From contig NC_134138.1 of NCBI RefSeq assembly GCF_033958435.1, positions 191,429,298 through 191,493,297 of the forward strand: 64,000 bases of DNA, given 5' to 3'. The translations under genes were made by a program, and so were the position numbers. Every line of letters begins with the position of its first letter. Within the stretch, counting starts at the first letter, position 1. The notes under the pieces are model-generated. The model was not told the DNA's origin. It worked only from the letters and a program-made list of their open reading frames with translations, and ran no database searches. Positions 12,327 through 22,188 of the stretch are shown here, in pieces. Source of the DNA: Carettochelys insculpta. Lineage: Eukaryota; Chordata; Testudines; Carettochelyidae.

Positions 12327-13623
12327 CATCACTAATTATGGTAAAGTACCTTTAAAATATCCCAAAGCATTTTCTTCCTCTTTTAGGATATATCTACCCT
12401 GAGCTCAGGAGAATTGACTGAAGCTCAAGAAGACATACTGTGCTAACGTGAATCTACTTGCCAAATTAAAAAGAGCAGTGAAGACCTGGTGGTACATTGC
12501 AAGCTTAAGGCAGGACCCATTCCACACCATCTTCACTATGACTAACTATATTAAAAGGAGTTTGGGTGTGCCTGTCATGCTGCAATCACATTTCCAGTTG
12601 CAACAGTGAGCTAATCATACATGTTAATTCACTTTCTGTGGTCTCGTCTGCATTAAACAGACCAAAGAGACTCTCTTCTTCGCGTTCATAGGTCAGAAGC
12701 AGCCACTCACGAAAGAAGCCACACACAGTGTTTAGTGAACCCCAATCCTTGTTTTCCATTCACCAGCCCCAGGAGAGATTTTCCCTAACACAGGGAAAAT
12801 TCTTTAGCCTACACTACATTGCTGCTCTAAAGGAATAACATTAAGCCTGCTGTGCTGGTTTGATCAGACAACAAAGTAAAAGGGCAGGTAAAAAGAAAAA
12901 AATAAAACTGTTTCAATCTCTAATCTTCACCAGCAGACATGTTTTATTTAGTCATTCCCATGAAAAACAGGGGTAGGAAAATGAACCTACAGAGATGCCA
13001 TTAACAGATAAGAAAATGTGGGGAACTGGTGAAAAGTTGCAAAAAAGCACTTACAAGCTCACAAGTTTATGATCCATCATGAGAAAGGGAGATCCCTAAC
13101 CCCTCAGACTAGGAGTATGGGGCAATGTCATTACAGTCAGCCTTTGCTGAAGGTGAACAGCGAGTAACAGGAAAACTCATCCACAGGAGTCCTGACTTTC
13201 AAAACAAGGTCAGCCATGTATCTAACAGAATAAGATTTGATTATTCCCTGAAGAGAAATTTCTACTTCTCAGTAAGTTTTCTGAATGCATACTCTTTTCC
13301 CTTCCACTTGGATATCACTATTCTTGAAAATCTGAATCCCCTTTTCAATGTTTTAATAAGGGAAAAAGTAGCAGCCAATTTCCTGAAGGACCGTATCAAG
13401 TAGCATTTGAGAAAGCTACATAAGTGGGGCATCTGCCAAATCATTTCCTCCTCCCAGCTCTACCCGCCAGAACTAAAACTGAGATGATCTCTCTCTTCCT
13501 TTATTTGGAACTGTGAAACTATACTAGGGAGAAAACTTGGACATGTGTGAAGTACAACTTTGTCCTTGTAAGAAAACATGTAAAATCCCTAACTGGGGAA
13601 AGTGATAGACCAGGAAAGCTATC
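12327..13623. other. Unassigned non-coding sequence
   Basis: No repeat or gene recognised. The open frame at 13125-13403 (92 codons) has no visible domain and overlaps an equally long antisense frame. Confidence 0.4.
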
Positions 13624-13634
13624 TTCAGGTACAA

Positions 13635-13783
13635 TAGTAACAGAGAGGTAGCCATGTTAGTCTGTATTCTAACAAAACACAACAGCAGTCATGTAACACT
13701 TTAACAAAATACTTTATTAGGTGATGAGCTTTTGTGGGACAGACTCACTTCTTCGGATCTATAGAATTTCCAGTACAAAAATT
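13635..13783 (-). mobile_element. Penelope-like 3' tail with 11-bp target duplication
   Basis: The minus strand reads ...GACTAACATGGCTACCTCTC... after ...CACCTAATAAAGTATTTTG..., the same tail that follows the GIY-YIG coding region at 59.8 kb. It is bracketed by the perfect repeat TTCAGGTACAA at 13624-13634 and 13784-13794, showing a retrotransposition-like insertion of a copy cut back to about 150 bp. No coding sequence remains. Confidence 0.75.
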
Positions 13784-13794
13784 TTCAGGTACAA

Positions 13795-15267
13795 GAATGT
13801 GCAGTGTCATTGAGCTAAGGTATTCTAAAGCATGCTCTCAGTCTTAGGTTCCAATGCTGGGACAAAGATGAAACTTTTCCCTGTTCCTGAGGTAAGGTGT
13901 CTTAAGATATCTGAAAACCATGGCAGGGAGGATACCACAGCTGCTCATAGTACCGGGCCCTGTAGTAGATCAATGGCAGATCACTCAACCCTCAGAAAAA
14001 TCAGAAGTCAGAATTGTCTCTGTAGTAGATCCAGGATGGCTGAAACGATAACTCTGCTCACTGATGTGCTTTTACCCTGACACCATGAAGGGTCTAATGC
14101 ACAAATTCAACAGTAGGCTGATGTGATCTTCTTTATGCTATACTGCCTCTCTTACCCTGCCAGAGAGATGCCTTCTCTTACAGTAATAAATTATCATGAA
14201 GCAGAAAAAGAGGCATAGCGTGCCTAGGTCAAGATGGAAGATGGGCTTTTGGGACAGCCCCATTTTAGGGGTGAGGGAAACAAACAATTATCACCTTGCT
14301 CCCTAGAAACAACCAACAGATCTCTGAACTCACGTAAAGCTTGTCAAAAAACAAAAATAATATTCATGAAAATTTTAAACAAAATGTTGCTTTCAGTGAA
14401 AAATAATTTTGACCAGCTCTAGTAGTTGGAGTCTGAGTTCAATTTTCCATGGAAAAATTATCCAGGAAATGCCCATGTATGTCATAGACACAGGCATATG
14501 ACATAGGTAAATGTCATTTGTATGCCATGACTAAAAATACTTGATACTTGATTCCCTGTGGTGCCTATGTAACAGATGTATCTTCATGCTGGTCACAAAC
14601 ACAAAACAGTCTCAGTGGGGTGATTCACACTGATTGGTGGCCAAGCTGAAAACTTCTTCCTGGAAGGATCTTCTTCTCTCTTGACCAGTTATCTTATAGA
14701 TTGGGTTTCCTTACACATACAGTGCTTTGACAGATTGTAGGTTGACTTCTCTTGACTGCAGAGGAAACTCACTTTCTCACAAGTCCCGTTTCTGGTCCTT
14801 CCTACGCAGCTGAAATGCTTCCATCACTGAATTTTCTGTTCGTATTAAACAAAAATTTCACCTACAGAGAGCCTTGTAGGGTGAGAAACACTAATCTTTT
14901 TCTGGATTACGAATGAGACTGGAAGAGACTATTCTGGTCTATTGTCTCCTACAAAAAAGCAGATGTTTAGAAACCAGGCTCTTCTGATTTCTCCAAATCT
15001 ATTCCCACAAATAGTTGACGAATTAAATATTTCTAGATTTGTTGGATTTTTTTTCTAGGTAGTTCCAGAGCAGTTCTCTTTGGTAACTGATGCTGAATTA
15101 ACAGAGAAAGCATGGTCAATGCCGAGTAGATAATAGCCTTAGGATCCATACATGGAGGATGGGCAGGGAGAAACATTGTCTCTGGAGAAGGAATCAAAGT
15201 CTCTAAAGAAATCCTTGATTTTTCCTTATGTGAAGGTCACTAAGGGTCCAGTTTTTCCTTAAAATGC
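13795..15267. other. Unassigned non-coding sequence
   Basis: Nothing recognisable apart from short T and A runs. Small open frames at 13832-14080 and 14234-14422 have no domain. Confidence 0.4.
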
Positions 15268-15278
15268 CAGGAAAAAAC

Positions 15279-15557
15279 TAGTCTCAGAGGGGTAGCTGTG
15301 TTAGTCTATAACTTCACAAACAACAAGCAGTCCTGTGGCACCTTAGAGATTCACAAAATTATTAAGTCATGAGCTTTCATGAGTAAAACCCACTCACTGA
15401 GATGAAAGGAATGGAAAAACAGAATCCAAGGTTTATTTAGTGGGGAGTGGGAGGAGCAGGGGAAAAAAGGGGTTTATCTGTCACTAGCAGGACCAGGTTA
15501 TGAAGCAAATTATGTTGGATGAGTCCCACTCCTATGAATGATATTTCATATTTGCAG
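15279..15557 (-). mobile_element. Penelope-like copy, minus arm of a head-to-head pair
   Basis: The left end is the tail in reverse (cagaggggtagctgtgttag at 15283), followed inward by TCATGAGCTTTCATGAGTAA and a C/T-rich spacer (on the minus strand) that is matched in opposite orientation by 16457-16649. The near-identical direct repeats CAGGAAAAAAC (15268-15278) and CAGGAACAAC (16650-16659) lie outside the pair, so both arms probably arrived as one insertion. No GIY-YIG sequence is left in this arm. Confidence 0.65.
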
Positions 15558-16456
15558 GAATCATAGAACAAAAAAGGTGGAAGAGACCTAAGAAGTCATC
15601 AAGTCCAGCCCCCTGCCCAAGGCAGGACCAAACCCCATCAGATCAGCCCAGCCAGGGCTTTGTCAAGCCAACACTTAAACACCTCCAGGGATGAAGACTC
15701 CATCACCTCCCTAGGCAGACCATTCCAATGCTTCACCACCCTCCTAGTGAAAAAGTTTTTCCTAATGTTCAACCTAGACCTTCCCAGCCGCAACTTGAGA
15801 CCATTGGTCCGTGTTCTGCCATCTGTGACCACTGTGAACAGCCTCTCTCCAGCCTCTTTGCAACCTCCCTTCAGCAAGTTGAAGGCTGTTATCAAATCCC
15901 TCCTTAGTCTTCTCTTCTGCAGACTAAACAGACCCAATTCCCTCAACCTTTCTTCATAGGTCGTATGCTCCAGCCCCCTAATTATTTTGCTTGCCCTCTG
16001 CTGGACCCTCTCCAGTGCGTCCACATCCTTCCTATAATTGGGGGCCCAGAAATGGACACAGTACTCCAGATGCGGCCTCACCAAAGCCAAATAAAGAGGA
16101 ACAATCACTTCTCTGGATCTGCTGGTAATGCTCCTCTTGATGCAACCTCATATGCCATTAGCATTCTTGGCTACAATGGCACACTGTTGACTCATGTCCA
16201 GCTTCTTGTCCACAACAACTCCCAGATCCTCTTCTGCAGAACTACTACTAAGCCAGTTGGACCCCAGCCTGTAACAATGCTTGGGATTCCTCCAGCCCAA
16301 GTGCAGGACTCTGCACTTTTCCTTATTGAACCTCATCAGGTTTCTTGTGGCCCAGTCTTCCAATTTGTCTAAGTCACTCTGGACCCTATCCCTACCCTCC
16401 AGTGTATCTACCTCTCCCCCAGCTTCATTTTCTCCACCTGCCTTCATTTGCTTCAT
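15558..16456 (-). mobile_element. CR1 LINE, 5'-truncated
   Basis: On the minus strand the element carries the C-terminal part of the CR1 ORF2 reverse transcriptase and ends with the CR1 3' sequence (ctaggatgacttct-type motif, TTCTATGATTCC at the left edge near 15560). It is truncated at its 5' side at about 16456, as most CR1 copies are. It lies exactly between the two head-to-head Penelope arms, so it inserted later, at or near their junction. Confidence 0.9.
15638..16456 (-). pseudogene. CR1 ORF2 C-terminus (reverse transcriptase thumb and tail)
   Basis: Two frames cover it. The first (16456-16148) contains [20 protein letters not shown] and [20 protein letters not shown], the segment after the RT palm. 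The second (16108-15638) contains [35 protein letters not shown] and [13 protein letters not shown], ending in [16 protein letters not shown], the usual C-terminus of CR1 ORF2. A frameshift around 16110-16150 separates the two. The catalytic YADD box and the endonuclease domain lie upstream and are missing, so the copy cannot move by itself. Confidence 0.9.
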
Positions 16457-16649
16457 TAACTGGTTCTACTAATGACAGACCCCCCATTTCCCCCTTCTCT
16501 CTTCCCCCCACTCCCCACACCACCAGCTAAACAGACTTTATATGAAATGGAAAAAACAGAAGCCATCGAAGGAAGTGGGTTTTACCTATGAAAGCTCATG
16601 ACCTAGCAAATTTGTTAGTCTCTAAGGTGCCACAGGACCACTTATTATT
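16457..16649 (+). mobile_element. Penelope-like copy, plus arm of a head-to-head pair
   Basis: The plus strand reads AACTGGTTCTACTAATGACA, a C/T-rich spacer, then GTGGGTTTTACCTATGAAAG and TTTGTTAGTCTCTAAGGTGC. This is the inverted counterpart of 15279-15557. The terminal ACACGGCTAC part is missing; the element stops in the GGTGCCACAGGACC region and is followed directly by CAGGAACAAC. Confidence 0.65.
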
Positions 16650-16659
16650 CAGGAACAAC

Positions 16660-18440
16660 CTATTTATCTTGGCACGTTAAGCACCTCTGAGGAACAGGTG
16701 AAATGACTGCTCTTTTTGGTTTAAATACATCATTCTGTACTTACCTCTTTATCATCACAGTAACTAGCATGGATAGGCAAACGTAGGTCCCCTGGCTAGA
16801 GGCTCAGGAGACGGGCTTACAAGGATAATGAATCCTTTGTCCGAGGCTCAGTAGTGGGAATGGGAGAGATCTTTATAAGCTAAACAGAAAACAAGTACAC
16901 TCCAGCAAGGGCACATTTTTGCTCTTTTTTGTTTGTTCCTTTTATTTAGTTAGTTATGTATTTAGGTCAGTTTCTTTTGGCATTACATACCACTAGACAA
17001 GATGGTGCTACTGCAACACCAACTGATGTGCAAATATGAATACTACAGTTGAACAATGGAAGTCAGGAGAGGGCAGCTTCTCCTGAACTTCCTCATGTGT
17101 CCCATGAGAAAGAGTGAAATACACCAGTGTGGCCCATGATTGTAAGGACCAGAATATACAGACGAACATAGTCAACTTTTCCAAAAAGTTTTGGTATGAG
17201 GTGTTTCAGTCAAACACAGAGTTCAGCCACTCTGCTTTCCTTGAACATTTGGGTAGTTACTCCCGATGTATACAACTCCCAGGCCTGCCAAGAAGCCTCT
17301 GGAAAGGGCCTTGGATTCATAGCCCATTAGGATGGGGACCAGAGACAGATAAGGGGAAAAAGGTAAATGTATTTCATGTTGTGTAACTGGAAGTTATTAC
17401 TGTTCTGAACAGCCTTTCTTCCTCTGATGCTGCAAATCCTCTGTCAAATGTTTTTCTGTAGCAGCCACTGGCAAGCAAGACATGCTGCTACAGAGCAATG
17501 GGACATATACATGCTTCATAGAAGTTCCCATCATCCTAGAATGTCTGGTTTCAGGAGTCAAGCCACAGCTGCCATCTGAGGGAACAAGCCCCAGGAAAGG
17601 TCCTATAAAATATTCCAGAAAATTTTCCTGTCTCCTGGAATAGATATTGCAAACAAAATTAAAAGGGCTTCTACCACAACCGTTAAGAATCATGCACGAT
17701 TAATTATCCAAATAGATTTCAAGGTCTGAATGGGGGCAAAGCCTCAGTCCTCCCAGTTCTCTTGATAAACACGAACCCTTTCTGATCTCTACACAGGCAG
17801 CATGCACTACTCTTCTTTTCAGACTTCAGCTACAGAATGGTAGGTAGTATATCACCCTTCTGGCCAGACCTTCCTCTCTTCAAAACAGAAATTAAATAAT
17901 TAAAAGGGTAATGATTAAACTAATTCATCAAAATTAGTCCTTTCCCAGAAATTTTGGTTCTTGAAAACAAGATCTAGCAGGGGAAATCCACATACCCAAA
18001 AACACCAGGCCTTGAACTATGAAGTCTGGATTATCTACTGACCAAAAGGTCATGGGCTGCAGCCACAAAGATAGATAAAAACAACCTCTCAAGACACATT
18101 TCCTTCAGCAAAACAACAGCTAGTACAACACCACTTCCATGCAAAGACAAATAACCTGGAATAGCTGTGTGCATGCGTGCGTGCGTGCTTGCGCACACAC
18201 ATACACATACACACAAAAGTCTCATTCCAGCAGAGCGCTCATCCTATTTCACATACTAAATAAAATCAGATAAAGGCTCAGAGAAATTGAGGAAGAATAC
18301 CTATTCCCTAGTCACTGATGGATTTAGAACTGCCACGGAAATAAAAGCACCAGCAGCTCTGAGGAATGTTCATTACATCACTTGTGAACCTAATCTAATA
18401 ATGGTCTTTTTCAATTTGGCAAAGAAAGGTATAATAATCC
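16660..18440. other. Unassigned non-coding sequence
   Basis: No gene or named repeat. A short alternating purine-pyrimidine tract (tgcgtgcgtgcgtgcttgcg, then CA repeats) lies at about 18172-18214 and is a microsatellite. Confidence 0.4.
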
Positions 18441-18685
18441 CTTCAAGTTGAACCTAGAAAAATTCAGAGCAGAAATAAAGGTGGCATTTTTTTTAAAACA
18501 GAGAGAATAATGAACCATTGGAACAAATTATGAAAGGGCATGGTGGCATCTCCATCACTGATAATTAAAAAAAAAAACAATCTTGATATAAATTATGTTG
18601 AGGGAGTGGTACAACTGGAGATATATAGGAAGTCAGTAGGTCACAGTGGCTCTTTCTAGTTTTGATATCTGTAAGTCTAAGATTG
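18441..18685 (+). mobile_element. Old CR1-like LINE 3' remnant
   Basis: The order of words ('caagttgaacctagaaaaat', 'accattggaacaaattatga', 'tggcatctccatcactga', 'ggaagtcagtaggtcacag') follows the 3' region of old CR1 elements, where an ORF2 C-terminal 'WNxLP..SPS L' segment precedes the untranslated tail. It is heavily diverged, and the limits are approximate. Confidence 0.55.
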
Positions 18686-19381
18686 CTACACTATGTGGCT
18701 GGTGAAACCCAGAAAAATAAAACCCTACGCCCCAGGAAGAAAGAGCATTAATGTCTCCACCACAGGAGACAAATTACAAGACATCTGACAAAACAGTAAT
18801 TCTAAAGCAATGTATAATCTGTACCAATGACCTAACCACCTACTGCCCAGCTTTCTGACTCTTTTAATCACTGGGGTTCAAAGTAGCTGGTATTCAATGT
18901 CTAATAGACTATCTTCTATAGAATTCTGCATCACTCAGAATCAGGTTACTGGCAGGAGCAGGATGCAAAAAAATGTCTCTGCTGGTGCTACAGGCTTATC
19001 CTCTGATTTATGCTGATGTATCAAATACTAAAAGCAATTAATTCTATAGAATCAGTGGAATGCACATCAGATTTTGAAAAAGCAGAGAGGAGAACACTCA
19101 GCTGGATCTATTCACTGCTCTCAGATCACAGTGGCCACTGGTTTGACTTACGTCATACAGAACCCCACTAGGCTGCTTGCCATGCCACCTACTCTTCAAA
19201 ATACCTCCATAAAACTACATGGAGATCACATTAGTTGACAAAGACTTATGCGCTAATGATCTGTGGATGCCACTCCATTGTAGGTAGACTGTTCAATAGA
19301 GGTCAAACAAAGAGGTCCATCCCACTATCTGGTTCAGATCACGGATGAAGAACACCCAAGAAAGAAAGAAGGGAGAAATGC
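18686..19381. other. Unassigned non-coding sequence
   Basis: No gene or repeat recognised. Confidence 0.4.
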
Positions 19382-19394
19382 TTTAAATAACGTG

Positions 19395-19837
19395 TCAGAG
19401 GAGTAGCCGAGTTGGTTTCTTCAAAAAACAAGAAGTCCCATGGCACCTGATAGACTAACAGATAATTTGGAGCATAAGCTTTCATGGGCAAAGGCCCGCT
19501 TCATCAGGTGTGGATGTGGCCCATTATCAGCAGTTAAAATGGAGGTGTGAATATCAAGAGCAGAGAAACTGCTTTTCTAACTGGCCAGACACTCCCTGTC
19601 TCTGTTCAATCCTTGGTTGATGATGTCAAATTTGCAAATGAATTGCAGCTCTTCAGTTTCTCTTTGGAGTCTGTTTTTGAAGATTTTTTTGTTGTCGGAC
19701 TGCTACTTTTAAATCTGCTACTGAGTGTCCAGCAAGACTGAAGTGTTCCCCTATTGGTTTTGTGTTACCATTCCTGATGTCTTATTTGTGTCCCTTTATT
19801 CTTTTCTTCACTCTTGCTGTTCACAACACATTAGCTA
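19395..19837 (-). mobile_element. Penelope-like copy with GIY-YIG remnant, minus arm of pair
   Basis: The left edge is the tail in reverse (gtcagaggagtagccgagtt), followed by the tail hairpin region (cataagctttcatgggc) and then coding remnants on the minus strand. A second, inverted partial copy begins at about 19838, so the two lie head-to-head. Possible decayed target repeats TTTAAATAACGTG (19382-19394) and TTTAAGGAACATG (20059-20071) bracket the pair, differing at three positions. Confidence 0.7.
19560..19835 (-). pseudogene. GIY-YIG endonuclease domain of a Penelope-like element, C-terminal remnant
   Basis: Reading the minus strand, NTKPIGEHFSLAGHSVADLK follows a degraded IKGHK.DIR segment. 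This matches the 'HKPVGEHFNLPGHSVTDLKV' part of the endonuclease fused to Penelope-type reverse transcriptase, which includes the catalytic glutamate in EHF. Downstream pieces of the RLQRE..ELQFICKFD region are readable only across frameshifts. The YIG motif itself is lost because the copy is truncated at the head-to-head junction. Confidence 0.65.
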
Positions 19838-20058
19838 CTGATAATGGGCCACATCCTCCCTGACTGAACAGACCTTGTCAACTTTGGCCCACCCCTTGAC
19901 TGAGACTCCCTCCTTTTCATAAGCCTATATTTAAACCCTGCTCTGGACCACCCTCCCCCACTCAAATCGTGCATCTGATGAAATGGGTTTTTGCCCACAA
20001 AAGCTTATGCTTCAAAATATCTGTTAGTCTATAAGGTGCCATGGGACTTCTTGTTGTT
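19838..20058 (+). mobile_element. Penelope-like 3' tail, plus arm of pair
   Basis: The plus strand has CTGATAATGGGCCACATCCT, a C-rich spacer, then GCATCTGATGAAATGGGTTT and TCTGTTAGTCTATAAGGTGC. The same words occur on the minus strand at 19395-19530, which shows the arms are inverted copies of one another. The two are not the same length: this one holds spacer and tail only. Confidence 0.7.
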
Positions 20059-20071
20059 TTTAAGGAACATG

Positions 20072-20985
20072 TAGACAGTCTCAGTCCTAGCAAGGTGAAA
20101 CTATCAGACAAGAGACTGTTGGAATGACTGTCAGTGTCATGGAAGTGCCATATCACCTGAATGCATAGAGGACCACCATGGTGACTTCTTCCATTATGTG
20201 TGGTCTAGGAAACCAATATTCTTTTCTCTTGGATGAGAATGTAGTCATGGCAATAGTCAGTTTAGGGATTTTTTTTTCTTTCTTCAGTACAGCTTTCAGT
20301 AAATTGCCCAGCTATGGACTGAATTCAGCAATTACAAGACCTTGGTATATGAGCAGTGAATACAATTATGGAGAAGATAATAAGAGTCCAAAGGAAAGGG
20401 TGTCTTTATTTCCACAGGTTTTCAGATGTGGGTGAATGTTCTGTGTTCAAAGATTGGAATTATTTCCTGGTGTCATGCCTAAAAACTGGGTTTATCAAAA
20501 AATGTACCTTATGCTTCAGTCTGATCTGTTTTTCAAGGAATTTGATTATTGAAACCTTTCGGTTTCTTCCATCTAGTAGTCTAAATCTCAATTTTCTCAA
20601 GCTGCATTGTACGTTTGGTGTTGGAAGATGACAGTAAGAACAAACCATTCACATTTGTTCTGAAATAAATGGGGAACCAATGGAGATTGCACACTACAGG
20701 AATGATGTGTTATTCCTTTATTGGTCATTGTGAAATATGCTGCTGCAGCATGCAATGGTTAGGAAGAAAGCATTCTTTCACATTTTCCAATTTTATTCTT
20801 TTCATTTAACCAGTGTATCACCAATTTTATATTTTCCCTTTAAAACTGGTTTCTTTTGTTTATGAAAATCTTGCAAAGAGCAACAGACAATTATTTTTAA
20901 GCAGGAAAATGTTCTGCTTAGAGGCAAGTGTAGTACATGAAATAATTCTTAAGTCATGATTTAAAAATGACTTCAAATGATTTCA
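20072..20985. other. Unassigned non-coding sequence
   Basis: AT-rich, no recognisable gene or transposon. Small overlapping frames at 20178-20648 on both strands have no domain. Confidence 0.4.
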
Positions 20986-21165
20986 AATTAGAGACAAGGT
21001 GGGCGATTTAGTATCTTATTAGACCAACTTCTGTTGGTGACAGAGACGAGCTTCCAAGCCACAGCCCCGTGTCTTGAAAGCTAGTCTCTCACCAACAGAA
21101 GGCGATCTAATAAAAAAAATTACCTCATCCATCTTCTCCATCTAATATCCAGGAATCAGCAGAGC
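20986..21165. mobile_element. Penelope-like tail, subfamily B, compact head-to-head pair
   Basis: On the left, on the minus strand, stands ACCAACAGAAGTTGGTCTAA followed by a TCGCCCACCTTGTCTCT end; on the right, on the plus strand, CTCACCAACAGAAGGCGATC followed by ATTACCTCATCCATCTT. The two tails face away from each other with a junction at about 21060-21072. The plus tail is the same sequence type as that at 528-640. No coding sequence is present. Confidence 0.55.
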
Positions 21166-21367
21166 TACCATTTCATGTTGCCAGTGTTAATTTTATATAT
21201 TATTTCCTGTACTGTGGGAAATTTTTTTCCTAGGTTTCTACATTCCTAATAACTTTTCATAAATCGATTGCTTGAAATGGCTGCACAAAAACTAACTTCA
21301 AGCACTCCTGACACCCACTGGAAAAAATATATTCACACTTTCTGTTAGGAAGGTCTTGTTTTTCTCA

Positions 21368-21640
21368 GGCCTGGTCTACAGTAGGGAACAAAGTCAATTC
21401 TAGATACACAATTGGAATAAGGGACATTGGCATGAGCCCCAGTCAGGATCGTATTTGCTCCCTGACATAGATCGGGGCTCATGCCAATGTCCCTTATTCC
21501 ACACAATAGCGTGGAGTACCAGAGTTGATGGCTGAGCACAGAGAGATCAGTTTTTATGCATCTTCACAGACGTGGAAAAATTGAACTCCGGAGGATCGAT
21601 CATGGTGCATTGAATGTGCAGCAAGTTGAAACACACCCTC
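21368..21640. mobile_element. MITE fragment with internal hairpin
   Basis: It opens with AGGCCTGGTCTACAGTAGGG, a DNA-transposon terminal repeat. Inside are inverted words: aataagggacattggcatga with gcccc (21416-21440) and ggggctcatgccaatgtccc with ttatt (about 21474-21499). The right terminus is missing; the sequence runs into another MITE end at 21641. Confidence 0.6.
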
Positions 21641-21790
21641 AGACTATGCCTACACTAGACACACTATAGTGTCACAGCTGCTACACTAGAGCTATGCTGC
21701 AATAGTACAGACACTGTTAACATGGAAGCAGTACCAGCACTAAGATAAATTCACCTCTGCGAGTCTGGATAGCAAAGCCAAGAAGAATCC
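21641..21790. mobile_element. MITE left-arm fragment
   Basis: The sequence starts with AGACTATGCCTACACTAGAC and then has CTATAGTGTCACAGCTGCTA, the terminal words of another reptile MITE family. It lacks a matching right end. The class is inferred from the terminal repeat type only. Confidence 0.45.
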
Positions 21791-21900
21791 TTCTGTTAAC
21801 ATTTACTATCTGTTTGTTCATTTTATGTTGGTTTACATACACAGAGAAGGAAACTCCCCTCCAGTTTCAATGAGAGTCCTTTTCCTGATACTAGAACATA

Positions 21901-22182
21901 TAGGTTGAACCTCTCTAATCTGGAATTCTCATGTCCAGCAACATCTGTAATCTGGCATGATTTTAGTTAACCAGACGATCACTTATCCTGGGTGTAAATA
22001 TGCTTCTCATGGTCCCATAATGTTTGTTTACAGCCACCAGTCCTGGGACTCAGTGCTCTGTGCTGTTTTTTTAGCTGTAATTTACCCCTAAATGTCTTCT
22101 AAGAGCCCAGTAAGCAGTGAAAGTGTTGGTAATGTACTCGATAATATTGACCTTCCATGGTCCAGCAAATTCTCTCATGCAG
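21901..22182 (+). mobile_element. pogo/Tigger-like MITE, 3'-truncated
   Basis: It starts with TAGGTTGAACCTCTCTAATC next to TA (21899-21900) and follows the full copy at 63069-63395 through CAGCCACCAGTCCTGGGAC, GCTGTAATTTACCCCTAAAT and CTTCTAAGAGCCCAGTAAGC. It loses similarity after TCCAGCAAATTCTCTCATGC, before the right terminal repeat. Relative to that copy it is an older or separately damaged insertion. Confidence 0.75.
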
Positions 22183-22188
22183 GGGAAA

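Noticed and set aside
18172..18214. GC-rich alternating tract as a possible functional site
   Set aside because: It is an ordinary TGCG/CA microsatellite in otherwise featureless sequence.
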